From contig CAYZQO010000002.1 of assembly GCA_964480725.1 (NCBI GenBank), positions 100,904-164,903 of the forward strand: a stretch of 64,000 bases of DNA, written 5' to 3'. A program made the translations under genes and the position numbers. This stretch comes from JAFGBI01 sp964480725. GTDB lineage: Bacteria; Myxococcota_A; Polyangia; Polyangiales; Polyangiaceae. Shown piece by piece: positions 46,801 to 54,614 of the stretch. The notes under the pieces were generated by a model. It saw only the letters and a list, made by a program, of their open reading frames with translations, had not been told where the DNA came from and did not search any database. Each line of letters begins with the position of its first letter. Positions within the stretch are counted from its first letter, which is position 1.

Positions 46801-49800
46801 AGTCCGCCGGCGAGTGGGAGAAGCTGATCAAGGTCCGGGAGGCCCAGCTCGCCCACACGACCGAGCCCGACGAGCGGATCGCGCTGCTGCATCGCATCGC
46901 GGAGGACGCCGAGGAGCGGCTGCTCGACAACCGGCTCGCTTTCAACGTGCACGTGCGCGCGATCAAGGAGCGGCCGCTCGAGGAGCGAACGGGGGAAGAG
47001 ATCGAGCGCCTGGCGGCGGTGACCGACGACGGTTGGGAGGACCTGGCGAACGCATATGCCGACGTCCTCGGGCTGCCCGGCGCGGAGCCGGCGACGCAGG
47101 CTGTCGTTGGCAAGCGGCTCGCGCGCGTTTTCGAGGAGGAGCTGCAGGACGTCGAGAAGGCGGAGGAAACCTACCGCTACGTCCTCTCGGTGGCTGCTCG
47201 AGACCCCGAGGCCCTTGCGAACCTCGATCGCATCTACTCTTCTCTCGAGCAGTGGCCGGATCTCGCGGGCGTGCTCGAGCAGCGCGCCGTGGTTGCGCCC
47301 GAGACCAGCGAGCAGGTGGAGCTCTACTCGCGGCTCGGCCAGGTCTACGAGGAGCGACTCGGTCAGGTCGACGACGCGGTCCGCTCGTTCCGGCGCATCT
47401 TCGATGAGCTCGATCCGGCCAACGAGGAGGCGATCCGCTCTCTCGGCCGGATCTACGAGCTGAAGGAGGGTTGGGGCGACCTCAAGGGTGTCTTCGAGCG
47501 ACAGCTCCAGAACGCCGTCGGGGACGTCGAGGAAGCGGAGATCCGCGCCAAGATGGCCCGCCTCGCCGCGGACCGGCTGGGCAACGTCAGCGAGTCCATC
47601 GAGGGGTGGAAGCGCGTGCTCGACCTCCGGGGGGAGGATCCCGAGGCGCTCTGGGCACTGGCCGACCTCTATGAGCGTCAGGAGCAGTGGGCGGAGCTGA
47701 CGGACGTCCTCGAGCGTCACTTCGACATCGCTGACAGCGACGAGGAGCGGGTCAACATCCTGACCCGTCGGGCCAACCTCTTCCTCGAGCGGCTCGGTCG
47801 GGACGACGAGGCGCTCGAAACCTGGCAGCGCGTCCTCGACATCGACTTTGCCAACGTCAACGCGTTGCGGGCGATGGCGCACATCTGGCGAACCCGCAAG
47901 GATCCGCAGGAACTGGTCACCGTCCTGCACATGACGATCGATCGGGCCGGGCCTGCGCTCGAGCCACGCGATCTGGTCGAGGTCTACCGGGAGCTCGGGC
48001 GCACCTACGCGGATGTGCTCGAGCAACCGTACGAGGCGGCTGACGCCTGGCGCAATCTGCTGGAGGTCGACCCCGCGGATCTAGAGGCGATGGATCGCCT
48101 GGAGCGCGGGTACCGCGGCGAGGAGAACTGGCCGGCGGTGGTCGACATCAAGGTTCAGCGCTCCAACGCGCTGCTCGACCCGTCCGAGAAGGTGCGCGAG
48201 CTGCTCGAGGTGACGGAGATCTGGCGGAGCAAGGTCGAGGACTACGACCGGGCGACCCCCGCCTTCGAGAAGATCCTGGGCATTCAGGCGGACCACGATC
48301 AGGCCTTCGAGGAGCTCGAGAAGCTCCACACGGCGGCCGGACGCTGGGAGCAGCTCGTGGAGCTGTACCTGAACCGGCTTGAAACCCGGGATCGCGTGGC
48401 GGATCGGACCGACCTGCTCCGCCGGATCGCGCACGTCTTCGAGGAGCGGCTGGATGACAAGAACCAGTCCTTCGACGCGCTCGTCAACGCCCTGGCCGAG
48501 GACTATGGCGACGACGAGACGGTGAGCTACCTCGAGCGAATGGCGCAAGCGACGGGCCGCTGGGGGGAGCTGATCCAGACCGCCAATGCGTGGCTCCAGG
48601 AGCAGACGGAGCCCAAGACCAAGATCCAGCTCGGGCTGCGGTTGGGCAAGTGGTACGGCGAGAACCTCGATCACCCCGAGTACGCGCAGCCGTATTACAC
48701 GATGGTGATGGAGCTCGATCCGAACAACGTCCAGGTCCGGCGGCGAGTGGCGGCGATCTACCGCCTCGGCGGGAACTGGCAGGCGGTCGGCGAGGAGCTC
48801 ACCCGCGCGCTGAACGTCGCCGTGGCCAACGACGACCGAAAGATCGTGCTCCACGAGCTGGGGGAGCTCCTGGAGAAGAACATGGGTCAGGTCGATCAGG
48901 GCCTGACGTTCTACAAGCGTGCCCTCGAGGTGGATCAGCTCTTCCTGCCGACCCTGGAGGCGTTGGAGCGGATCTATGACGACCAGGGCAAGCACCAGGA
49001 ATTGTCCGAGATCCTGGCGCTCAAGGTGAAGGCGCTCGAGGAGCCTGCCCAGGTCGCGCAGCACAAGCTCCGACTGGGTGCGTTGCATGAGGTACAGCTC
49101 GGGAATCCGGAGGTCGCCGCGCGGACCTTCCGGGAGGTCCTCGAGATCGAGGTTGGGAACCTGGTCGCGCTGCGTGGCCTCGAGCGGATCTATGGGCTCA
49201 CGCGCAGCTGGCCGGAGCTCGTCAACGTGCTCGAGCAGCAGCTCGACGTGGTCGACACCGAGCGGGAGCGCGTCGACGTGCTGCTCAAGCTCGCCGGAAT
49301 CCAGGAGGAGCAGTTCCTGAAGCCGGACCTCGCCGCGCAGCGGTTCGAGCAGGCGCTCGAGATCGACGCGGCGGAGATGCGGGCCTACGAGGGGCTGGAG
49401 CGGTGCTACCGCCGTCTCAAGCAGTGGCTCGACCTGGTGAGCACGTTCGAGCGGCACATCGCGGAGTTGCTGGAGGTCGACAAGAAGGTCGAGCTCTACT
49501 TCCAGATCGCCCAGGTCTACCAGGAAGAGGTCGGCGACGTGCAGTGCGCGGTGGACGCGTACCGTAACATCGTGGACCTCGACGAGGGAAACATCCCGGC
49601 CCACGAGCAGCTCGCGAAACTGTACGAGAAGCTCGAGGACGCACCGCAGGCGATCGAAGCGATGAGCCGGGTGGCGGATCTGACCGCTGACGGCGCTCAG
49701 CGCATCGAGATGTACTACCGGATGGGGAAGGCGCTGGACACCAAGCTCGGTGACCGGGTGCAGGCGCAAGAGCGGTTCGAGATGGCGCTCGATCTCGATC

Positions 49801-52214
49801 CGACGCATCTGCCGTCGCTCAGCGCGCTCCGTACCATCGCGGTGGACGAGGCGGACTGGGACCGCGCATCGCGATACCTCGAGCAGGAGCAGGCGAACAC
49901 GCCCAATCCGCGGGCTCGCGCCAAGCTCCTGGTTGACCTCGGCAAGCTGCGGGACGAGATGCTGGGCGAGCACGCGCTCGCCGTGCAGGCCTACGAACTC
50001 GCGATCCAGTCCGACGAGGATTGCGAGGAGGCGGCCCTGCCGCTGGTGGAGGAGTACCTGAAGGTGGGCCGCTGCGCCGAGGCCGAGCCGCTGGCGGAGC
50101 TCCTGGTGAAGAAGGCCAAGAACCGCGAGCGGCACGAGCAGCATTACCTGCACAAGCTTCAGGGCAAGGTGCTGTCGGCGCTGGGCAAGTGGGAGAAGGC
50201 CATCAAGTCTTACCAGACGGCGCACCAGCTCGATCTCACGGACCAGGAGACGATCCGGGGTATCGCTGACGTCGCGTACGAGCTCGCGGACTGGCCGTCC
50301 TCCCTCAGCAACTACCAGAAGGTGCTCACCGCCCTGGGGGAGGGGGACGTCGAGCAGAGAGTGGACGTCTATTACCGCCTGGGAAACATCAAGCGGGAGC
50401 AGGGGCAGGTCAAACAGGGCGTCAACAACTACGAGAAGGCGCTGGCGCTGAACGGGGAGCACCGCCCGACGCTGGAGTCTCTGGTCGGGGTCTACGCGAA
50501 GCTCAACGATTGGAAGCAGGTCGCCGCCTACAAGCGTCAGATCCTGGACACCCTTTCCGATAGCGAGTCGCGGTACGAGCTCCTCAACGAGATCGGCGAC
50601 GTCTGGTCCGAGAAGGACAAGAACGTCCAGAAGGCCATCGAGGCGCTGGAGGAGGCCCGCGAGATCAAGCCCCAGGACCACGTGCTGCTGCACCGGATGC
50701 TGCAGCTGTATCAGCGGGCGGGCAACTGGGAGCGGATGGTGGAAGCCCTCCAGTCCATTGCCGACCTGGAGGAGCGGCCGGACATCAAGGCTCGGTACTT
50801 CTTCACGATGGCGCAGCTCTATCGCGACAAGCTCGAGGACCTGGAGCGGTCGGTCGAGCTCTTCAACGAGGCGCTGGACCTCAACCCGGAGTACCTGGAG
50901 GCGTTCGAGCGCATCAACAAGATCCTGACCCAGCAGAAAAACTGGAAGCAGCTCGAGCGTTCGTACCGGAAGATGATCCACCGCATCGCGGGGAAGGGGA
51001 AGCCGGAGCTCGAGAACACGCTGTGGCACGCGCTCGGTCTGGTCTATCGCGACCGGCTACAGGCGGTGGGCGAGGCGATCGAGGCGTTCAAGATGGCGAG
51101 CGTCACGCGGCCGGAGCTGATGATTGAGCATCAGATCCTCGCCGAGCTGTACGAGCAGCAAGAGCGCTTCGACGAGGCCGTGGTGGAGCAGCGGATCATC
51201 CTCGGCTCGGACGCGCTCAACGTGGAGGCCTATCGGGCGCTCTATCGGCTGCACCTGCACAAGCAGGCGTACGACGGCGCCTGGTGCCTGGCGGCGGCGA
51301 TGGCCTTCCTGGGCAAGGCGGACGAGGAGGAGAATCGCTTCTTCGAGGACTACCGACCGCAGGGGATGCTGGCGGTGCGGGGTCGGGTCAGCACTGACCT
51401 GTGGAAGCGGTGCCTGACGCACGTCGACGAGAACCCGATCATCTCCGAGATCATGGCGGCGATCGCGCCAGCGGCGCTGCAGGCGAAGATCGCCCAGCTC
51501 CGGATGCAGAACAAGACGCCGGTGCTCGATCCGCGCTTCAAGCAGGACCCAGCGACGTCGACCGTGACCTTCGCCAAGACCTTTGGCTGGGCGGCGCAGG
51601 TGCTCGGGGTCAGCACACCGGACCTGTACGTGCGGCCCGACGTGTCTGGGGCCATCGTGCCGGTCCCCGCGCAACCGCCGGCGTCCATCGCGGGGCAGAC
51701 GGTGCTCAGCGGATTCCAGCCGCAGGAGCTGACGTTCATCTGCGGCAAGCACCTGGCGGGGTATCGCATCGAGCATTACATCCGAAATCTCTTCCAGACG
51801 CAGTCAGAGCTGACGATCATGCTCTTCGCCGGAGTGATGATCGCGTTCCCACAGACGCCGATGCCCGCGGACATGCAGCAGCAGGTTCAGATGACGGCAC
51901 GCGAGCTGGCGAAGTACATGCAACCGATCCAGATCGAGCAGCTTCGGATCGCCGTGAAGCGCTTCCTCGACGAGGGCGCCAAGGCGAACATCCGGCGCTG
52001 GATGCATGCGGTGGAGATCACGGCCTGCCGCGCGGGGCTCGTCGTGAGCGGCGACATGGGAATCGCCAAGAAGATCCTGGCGTCCGAGCCGCAGCTCCCC
52101 GGGGATCTGACTCCGGCCGACAAGGTGAGGGAGCTTCTCCTCTTCAGCGTGAGCGAGGAGTACTCACTGGTGCGACAGGCGCTGGGCGTCGCGGTAGGTC
52201 AGGAAACGAGCTGA
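40839..52214 (+). CDS. gltI: giant cytoplasmic TPR protein GltI-like
   Basis: 3791 residues, about the size I recall for M. xanthus GltI (near 3800). There is no signal peptide. Residues 1-365 are TPRs, followed by an Ala/Val/Pro/Glu-rich linker (about 365-455). About 3000 residues of paired TPR units follow with the recurring pattern W--LV-VLE------D---R--LL--IA-LYE--L-D---A---Y-RVL-LDP. The C-terminal domain (about 3580-3791; GFQPQELTFICGKHLAGY, RWMHAVEITACRAGLVVSGD) is shared with the 1851-residue protein at 3487-9042. GltI is a cytoplasmic scaffold of the gliding complex. The ATG at 40839 has GAGGGAG just upstream. Long antisense frames across it (44109-48026, 48081-51029) are artefacts. 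Confidence 0.82.
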   Translation: MDLEQHLNHLEAHRDWQGLVDAIERAIADTADAITKSQLHLRLGRLQHRKFLQGVKALKHFQDAYKINPALVDALANARAIYLELGKLNMVQKLLELELKAAADPARQAELLIDLGDTLRDQGDTERAASQYAQAIKCGGDAVAAPLLADAQVSASDWQDRVGELLRAAHAAADTAERSALFTRAARIVNRFVPGEVQGVLEQAYVADPQNLRVAALLEALLVEAGSTERIYELQRSMVEAVTTAPEQAAMLRAFGARWAIRHQNHEVAAGLLEQAARLDPDDDTALLYLRDVYGDRMGEWSRVLQLVDELLERPLAPATAATLAAHGGTIAWRQLGDIAAARVYFVKLAAHDVEHPALLAFEQQTGEALAPRGAAAVAPAAAAVAAPAVAPEVVASVSRVAEAASAAAVEASGRPEPIDAAVVAAEPAATGEAVEGGAVGSASAAVENADVIADLRAKLAQQDEAKRYHEYVKTLIALGDELGDPAEKATCYAQAAEVYVSKFSNQAEAVKAYEKVVEIDPAHPAAVDYLRQMYEKRRDWEKLIALAQREAGSLASGPERAAKFKEIATLATERVRKPEICTELWAVVLAEEPDDVDALGALSQLYERSREYDKLADVLERLVEFTFDTNEKIQLLNKLGQIVGDRLNDDVRAVEAYRQLLTLSPDDRRAQEQLKKRYVTLGRWDDLELFYADSGKWDEFIRVLETNETKTEDTNQRVGMLMKVAELWMTQKGKPDRAARAYEKVLTLDENNLAAAERLIPLYAQANNPKGLAQAIEVKLGHVQDPGDRVELLREVAGIYATRINDKSRAFERFLAAFELSPGDDQSQVDVERAAQVTGRWEDLVATYRAGIAGAEETGDVATITALRLRLGRVLVDEVGRIDDALIEYRTVHDAEPDNAAALEALERLYRQTERWDALLEVYDRKRALAADAIERKPILYAIARLQVDQLGRLDSAIATYSAALEEDPADGVALAALDDLYFRSGAWEQYADVLQRRVELDVDEGKLVDLKFRLAAVQGEHLADPASALENYREILFLNQDHEGSRLALESMLAHPELGPEAASILEAIYEAREDWERLVGVLEILARSTPDAERRVALLRKVSATAAGRLGALDRALEAQARALECDPTLSDSRAELEDLAEQAGAWEAVVSIYHGIASSLDDAALARSYWLRLAGIQERLQKVDAAAESYTKVLEIDPSDSEALLAMDGMFRQHERWESLIGVYRRRIDLTMDGGEREALYAQMAGVYEERLGRPDDAIAAYREVLALDPASQVALVALDGLFTRQRSWRELAENLEVRMGLADTEAQQLELMLRLAALREQQMNEVELAIEGYRQVLEQEPGNPTALAALERLGSLEGHELPIAEILEPLYRTQGDFRKLIGVHEVQVSKADDPSRRVELLHQISELYEDAAGNLDAAFDTMARALANDPSHEPTQRGLDRLARATGRFTDMAGVFEELAAGQQDPELGSALYTAAARVFENDVGNVDRAIDLYRKVLTIDPMSLGAAESLQALFQQAERYGDMSAILQRKAEILDELDAQKDALFQAAALEEEVLERRDAAIAVYLKVLDLDGEDMRSIDSLINLYLGQSRWEDLLGVYTKKVDLVYDPEEKKLILYQVGAVYEREIGDVRRAIDTYQRVLELDPDDLTALGRLDVLYQTAENWQELLSILQHEAELTADPAEAVSYQYRIAELYEKRLGDVDRAVELYRDILNVIADHEPTLTALEGIKLGEDAPLAAASVLEPVYDASGAWTKLVSVLEVQVRFADDAFTKVELLHRIARLYEECLQDHRSAFDTYARAVAFDSQNEETLGSLERLGNLLEQWGAVATLYDRELDKLGDDPDRLVELGLRVAQVYEVQLEDVDGAVVRYRRVLTAQSDNQTAVQALDRLFTTSERWGDLADVLGREAEIGESPEEILEFKYRLGQVYQHRLGDVAQAINAYREVIGAAPEHEPTLNALEGIFETGVKQAEIAEILEPLYQSAGEWEKLIKVREAQLAHTTEPDERIALLHRIAEDAEERLLDNRLAFNVHVRAIKERPLEERTGEEIERLAAVTDDGWEDLANAYADVLGLPGAEPATQAVVGKRLARVFEEELQDVEKAEETYRYVLSVAARDPEALANLDRIYSSLEQWPDLAGVLEQRAVVAPETSEQVELYSRLGQVYEERLGQVDDAVRSFRRIFDELDPANEEAIRSLGRIYELKEGWGDLKGVFERQLQNAVGDVEEAEIRAKMARLAADRLGNVSESIEGWKRVLDLRGEDPEALWALADLYERQEQWAELTDVLERHFDIADSDEERVNILTRRANLFLERLGRDDEALETWQRVLDIDFANVNALRAMAHIWRTRKDPQELVTVLHMTIDRAGPALEPRDLVEVYRELGRTYADVLEQPYEAADAWRNLLEVDPADLEAMDRLERGYRGEENWPAVVDIKVQRSNALLDPSEKVRELLEVTEIWRSKVEDYDRATPAFEKILGIQADHDQAFEELEKLHTAAGRWEQLVELYLNRLETRDRVADRTDLLRRIAHVFEERLDDKNQSFDALVNALAEDYGDDETVSYLERMAQATGRWGELIQTANAWLQEQTEPKTKIQLGLRLGKWYGENLDHPEYAQPYYTMVMELDPNNVQVRRRVAAIYRLGGNWQAVGEELTRALNVAVANDDRKIVLHELGELLEKNMGQVDQGLTFYKRALEVDQLFLPTLEALERIYDDQGKHQELSEILALKVKALEEPAQVAQHKLRLGALHEVQLGNPEVAARTFREVLEIEVGNLVALRGLERIYGLTRSWPELVNVLEQQLDVVDTERERVDVLLKLAGIQEEQFLKPDLAAQRFEQALEIDAAEMRAYEGLERCYRRLKQWLDLVSTFERHIAELLEVDKKVELYFQIAQVYQEEVGDVQCAVDAYRNIVDLDEGNIPAHEQLAKLYEKLEDAPQAIEAMSRVADLTADGAQRIEMYYRMGKALDTKLGDRVQAQERFEMALDLDPTHLPSLSALRTIAVDEADWDRASRYLEQEQANTPNPRARAKLLVDLGKLRDEMLGEHALAVQAYELAIQSDEDCEEAALPLVEEYLKVGRCAEAEPLAELLVKKAKNRERHEQHYLHKLQGKVLSALGKWEKAIKSYQTAHQLDLTDQETIRGIADVAYELADWPSSLSNYQKVLTALGEGDVEQRVDVYYRLGNIKREQGQVKQGVNNYEKALALNGEHRPTLESLVGVYAKLNDWKQVAAYKRQILDTLSDSESRYELLNEIGDVWSEKDKNVQKAIEALEEAREIKPQDHVLLHRMLQLYQRAGNWERMVEALQSIADLEERPDIKARYFFTMAQLYRDKLEDLERSVELFNEALDLNPEYLEAFERINKILTQQKNWKQLERSYRKMIHRIAGKGKPELENTLWHALGLVYRDRLQAVGEAIEAFKMASVTRPELMIEHQILAELYEQQERFDEAVVEQRIILGSDALNVEAYRALYRLHLHKQAYDGAWCLAAAMAFLGKADEEENRFFEDYRPQGMLAVRGRVSTDLWKRCLTHVDENPIISEIMAAIAPAALQAKIAQLRMQNKTPVLDPRFKQDPATSTVTFAKTFGWAAQVLGVSTPDLYVRPDVSGAIVPVPAQPPASIAGQTVLSGFQPQELTFICGKHLAGYRIEHYIRNLFQTQSELTIMLFAGVMIAFPQTPMPADMQQQVQMTARELAKYMQPIQIEQLRIAVKRFLDEGAKANIRRWMHAVEITACRAGLVVSGDMGIAKKILASEPQLPGDLTPADKVRELLLFSVSEEYSLVRQALGVAVGQETS

Positions 52215-52223
52215 ACCCGGGTC

Positions 52224-52252
52224 GGGACGGCGCCCGCCGAGCGGGGCGTCCC
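52224..52252. terminator. terminator-like hairpin after gltI
   Basis: GGGACG pairs with CGTCCC, extended inward by CCC/GGG with small bulges and a 7-nt loop. It sits between the convergent gltI and the OM barrel gene. Confidence 0.45.
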
Positions 52253-52257
52253 GGCGG

Positions 52258-53160
52258 TCAGCGGCCGGGCGCGTCGAGGGTGAGGCGCAGTCCGAAGAGC
52301 GCTTGCCCGTAGACGCCGCTCCGTCGTTCCTCACCCGGTGCGAGGCGGACGGGCGAGGCGTCGGGGAGCCGGACCGTGGCGCCCGCGGCGAGGGCGACGA
52401 AGGGCGAGAAGGCGAGGTTCGGTGTGGCGTACCAGTCCCCGCCGGCGGTGAGCCGCAGCCAGTCGAGGCCGAGGTAGTCGAGGTCGTCCGGCGCGTTCCG
52501 GGTCGTTGTCGACCGCACGCCGATGCCCGCGGTGACGTGGGGGTCGAAGCGCATCCCCTGGACGAGGTGGTAGCGGACCAGCGGGCCCAGGGCGAGCGTG
52601 AGGGTGGAGCAATGGCGGCACTCGGGGCCGGCCCCGAGAACCAGGAGATCACCCCACGCGCCGAGGGACACGTTCCGGCTAACGCCGACCGTGAGCTCCA
52701 CGCCGGCGCCGGGACCCGGGGAGGCGACGTCGTACCAGGGCAGCTCCCACTCGAGCGAGCCGAAGGGCACGGCGAGGATCGCCAGGGCGGAGGCGTTCAG
52801 GTGCTTCGACACGAGATCCTCGCCGGGAGGCACCAGCGGGGCGGGCGGGGGCTCCGCGTCTTCGGGGTCGGTGGCCGGTGGCTCCGCCGCCGCCGCGTCG
52901 GTGGGTGGCTCGGGCGAGGCCTCGGTGGCGGGCGCGGGCAAAGGCGTGGCTGCGGGGCGGGGCGGGGGCGGAGCGCTGTCGGCATCGGCAGCCGCCGCGC
53001 TCGTGGACAGAGGCGGAGCGGGGGGTGTCGCGGCTGGGGCAGGCGTCTCGGCGGCGGCACCGGGAGGGGGCGCGCCCGGCTCCGGGACCGGCTGAGCGGC
53101 CGCCGTCTCCGCCGCGAGACAGAGGCCCAAGACGACGTAGCCGGGGGCAAGACGGCGCAT
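52258..53160 (-). CDS. outer-membrane beta-barrel with Pro/Ala-rich linker
   Basis: 300 residues. A signal peptide ends near ETAAAQ (residue 22). A Pro/Ala/Glu-rich linker covers about 23-115, then a barrel of amphipathic strands (FGSLEWELPWYDV, GVELTVGVSRNVSLGAWGDLLVLG, LTLALGPLVRYHLVQG, GGDWYATPNLAFSPFVALAAGATV). The closing strand is QALFGLRLTLD, and one CRHC pair lies in a loop. It is convergent with gltI. M. xanthus encodes a third Glt barrel (GltH) in its G2 cluster; this gene has the right neighbour but opposite orientation, and the identity is unproven. Confidence 0.7.
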   Translation of the reverse strand: MRRLAPGYVVLGLCLAAETAAAQPVPEPGAPPPGAAAETPAPAATPPAPPLSTSAAAADADSAPPPPRPAATPLPAPATEASPEPPTDAAAAEPPATDPEDAEPPPAPLVPPGEDLVSKHLNASALAILAVPFGSLEWELPWYDVASPGPGAGVELTVGVSRNVSLGAWGDLLVLGAGPECRHCSTLTLALGPLVRYHLVQGMRFDPHVTAGIGVRSTTTRNAPDDLDYLGLDWLRLTAGGDWYATPNLAFSPFVALAAGATVRLPDASPVRLAPGEERRSGVYGQALFGLRLTLDAPGR

Positions 53161-53260
53161 GGGCGCGTTGTTATCACTCCAAGGCCACCGTCACCAACCA
53201 TCAACTCCCGGCCGCCAAATTGCGCAACGGGGCGTCGTCTCGGGTCGATGTACCAGCACG

Positions 53261-54589
53261 ATGGAAGCTCTGGCCCCCGACTCTGGCTCGACCGACGCGG
53301 AGCGCTGCGACGCCACCGTGGAGCTAAACTGGCATCGCGTCGCTGGTCCTTGGTGGATCGAGGTCACCGACGGCGTGTGGGCCGCCGGACGGACCATCGA
53401 GCCGGGGGAGTCCTTGATCATCGGCTCGGGCCGTGATGGCGTGGACCTCCGCCTGGAGGACCGCACGGTCAGCGCGCGTCACTGTCGCCTGGACGCGACC
53501 GCCGCCGGCCTCCTCGTCACGGATCTTGGCTCCACCAACGGGGTGCTCTGCGGTGCCGGTCGCGTGGACCGTACCCTGCTCGCCGACGGGGGCGCCGTGG
53601 CGGTCGGGCGGACCACCCTGCTCGTCTCCCTCCCCGGCGGTGATACCGGGGACGATGGTGGGCCCGCCATCCCGGGTCTAGTGGGGGAGTCGCCGCCGAT
53701 GCGGCGCCTGGCGCGCGAGATCCACCGGGTGGCGCGCCTGCGGGGCGCGGTGCTCATCCAGGGGGAGTCGGGCACCGGTAAGGACCTGGTCGCGCGCGCG
53801 CTGCACGTCCTCAGCGGTCGTCCCGGCGAGTACGTTCCCATCAACGTTGGCGCGATCGCGGAGAGCCTCGTCGATGCCGAGCTCTTCGGGCACACCAGGG
53901 GGGCGTTCACGGGGGCCGTGGCGTCCCGTCCGGGGGCGTTCGAGCAGGCGAACCGGGGGACGTTGTTCCTCGACGAGGTGGCGGACCTCTCCCCCGCCGG
54001 GCAGGTGCGCCTCCTCCGCGTCATCGAGGACGGACTGGTGCGTCCGGTGGGGAGCGCCCAGGTCACCGCCGTGGACGTGCGCGTCGTTTCCGCCAGCTGG
54101 GCGTCGCTGTCCCAACGGATGGACAGCGGACAGCTCCGCGCGGACCTCTACCATCGATTGTCGACCTTCTTCGTCAGGCTCCCGGCGCTGCGCGAGCGCC
54201 GGGGCGATCTGCCCGCCCTGTGCCGGGCGCTGCTCGCGCGGTACGAGGACGAGCTCGGGCCGCGGCGGCTCGCGCCCCGCGCCCTGCTGGCGCTGCTGGC
54301 GCACCCCTGGCCGGGGAACGTGCGTGAGCTCGCCAGCGTCCTCTATCGCGCCGCCGCGCGCGCCGACGGCCCCGAGATCGACCTCGAGCACCTCGATCTC
54401 GGCCCCGCCGCCGCGACGAGGGCACGCGCGACGGTCGCGTCGCCGGCGACCGCGACGCGCGCGGTCGCCCATTGCGGGGGCAACATCAGCGCGGCCGCCC
54501 GCTCGCTCGGCGTTGCTCGCTCGACGCTGCGCGGCTGGCTCGCGCGGGAAGTGCCACCCGTCCCCGCCGGGCGCCTCGAGCCGATGTGA
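53261..54589 (+). CDS. FHA sigma-54-dependent transcriptional activator
   Basis: 442 residues. The FHA domain is at about 35-130 (IIGSGRDGVDL, SARHCRL, STNGVL; the first motif is GS rather than GR). The AAA+ domain (about 145-370) has Walker A GESGTGKD, GAFTGA (sigma-54 contact loop), Walker B LFLDEVAD and LRADLYHRL. A Fis-type HTH ends it (about 400-430, NISAAARSLGVARSTLRGWL). It activates RpoN promoters when phospho-signals reach the FHA domain. The ATG at 53261 is chosen because the longer frame to 53159 overlaps the neighbouring minus gene. Its targets are unknown. Confidence 0.92.
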   Translation: MEALAPDSGSTDAERCDATVELNWHRVAGPWWIEVTDGVWAAGRTIEPGESLIIGSGRDGVDLRLEDRTVSARHCRLDATAAGLLVTDLGSTNGVLCGAGRVDRTLLADGGAVAVGRTTLLVSLPGGDTGDDGGPAIPGLVGESPPMRRLAREIHRVARLRGAVLIQGESGTGKDLVARALHVLSGRPGEYVPINVGAIAESLVDAELFGHTRGAFTGAVASRPGAFEQANRGTLFLDEVADLSPAGQVRLLRVIEDGLVRPVGSAQVTAVDVRVVSASWASLSQRMDSGQLRADLYHRLSTFFVRLPALRERRGDLPALCRALLARYEDELGPRRLAPRALLALLAHPWPGNVRELASVLYRAAARADGPEIDLEHLDLGPAAATRARATVASPATATRAVAHCGGNISAAARSLGVARSTLRGWLAREVPPVPAGRLEPM

Positions 54590-54614
54590 CCGGGACACCC
54601 CGCGGGCGTGGGGC

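Noticed and set aside
44109..51029. Two minus-strand frames of 1305 and 982 codons across gltI
   Set aside because: They are antisense shadows of a high-GC TPR gene with no signal, domain or Shine-Dalgarno logic.
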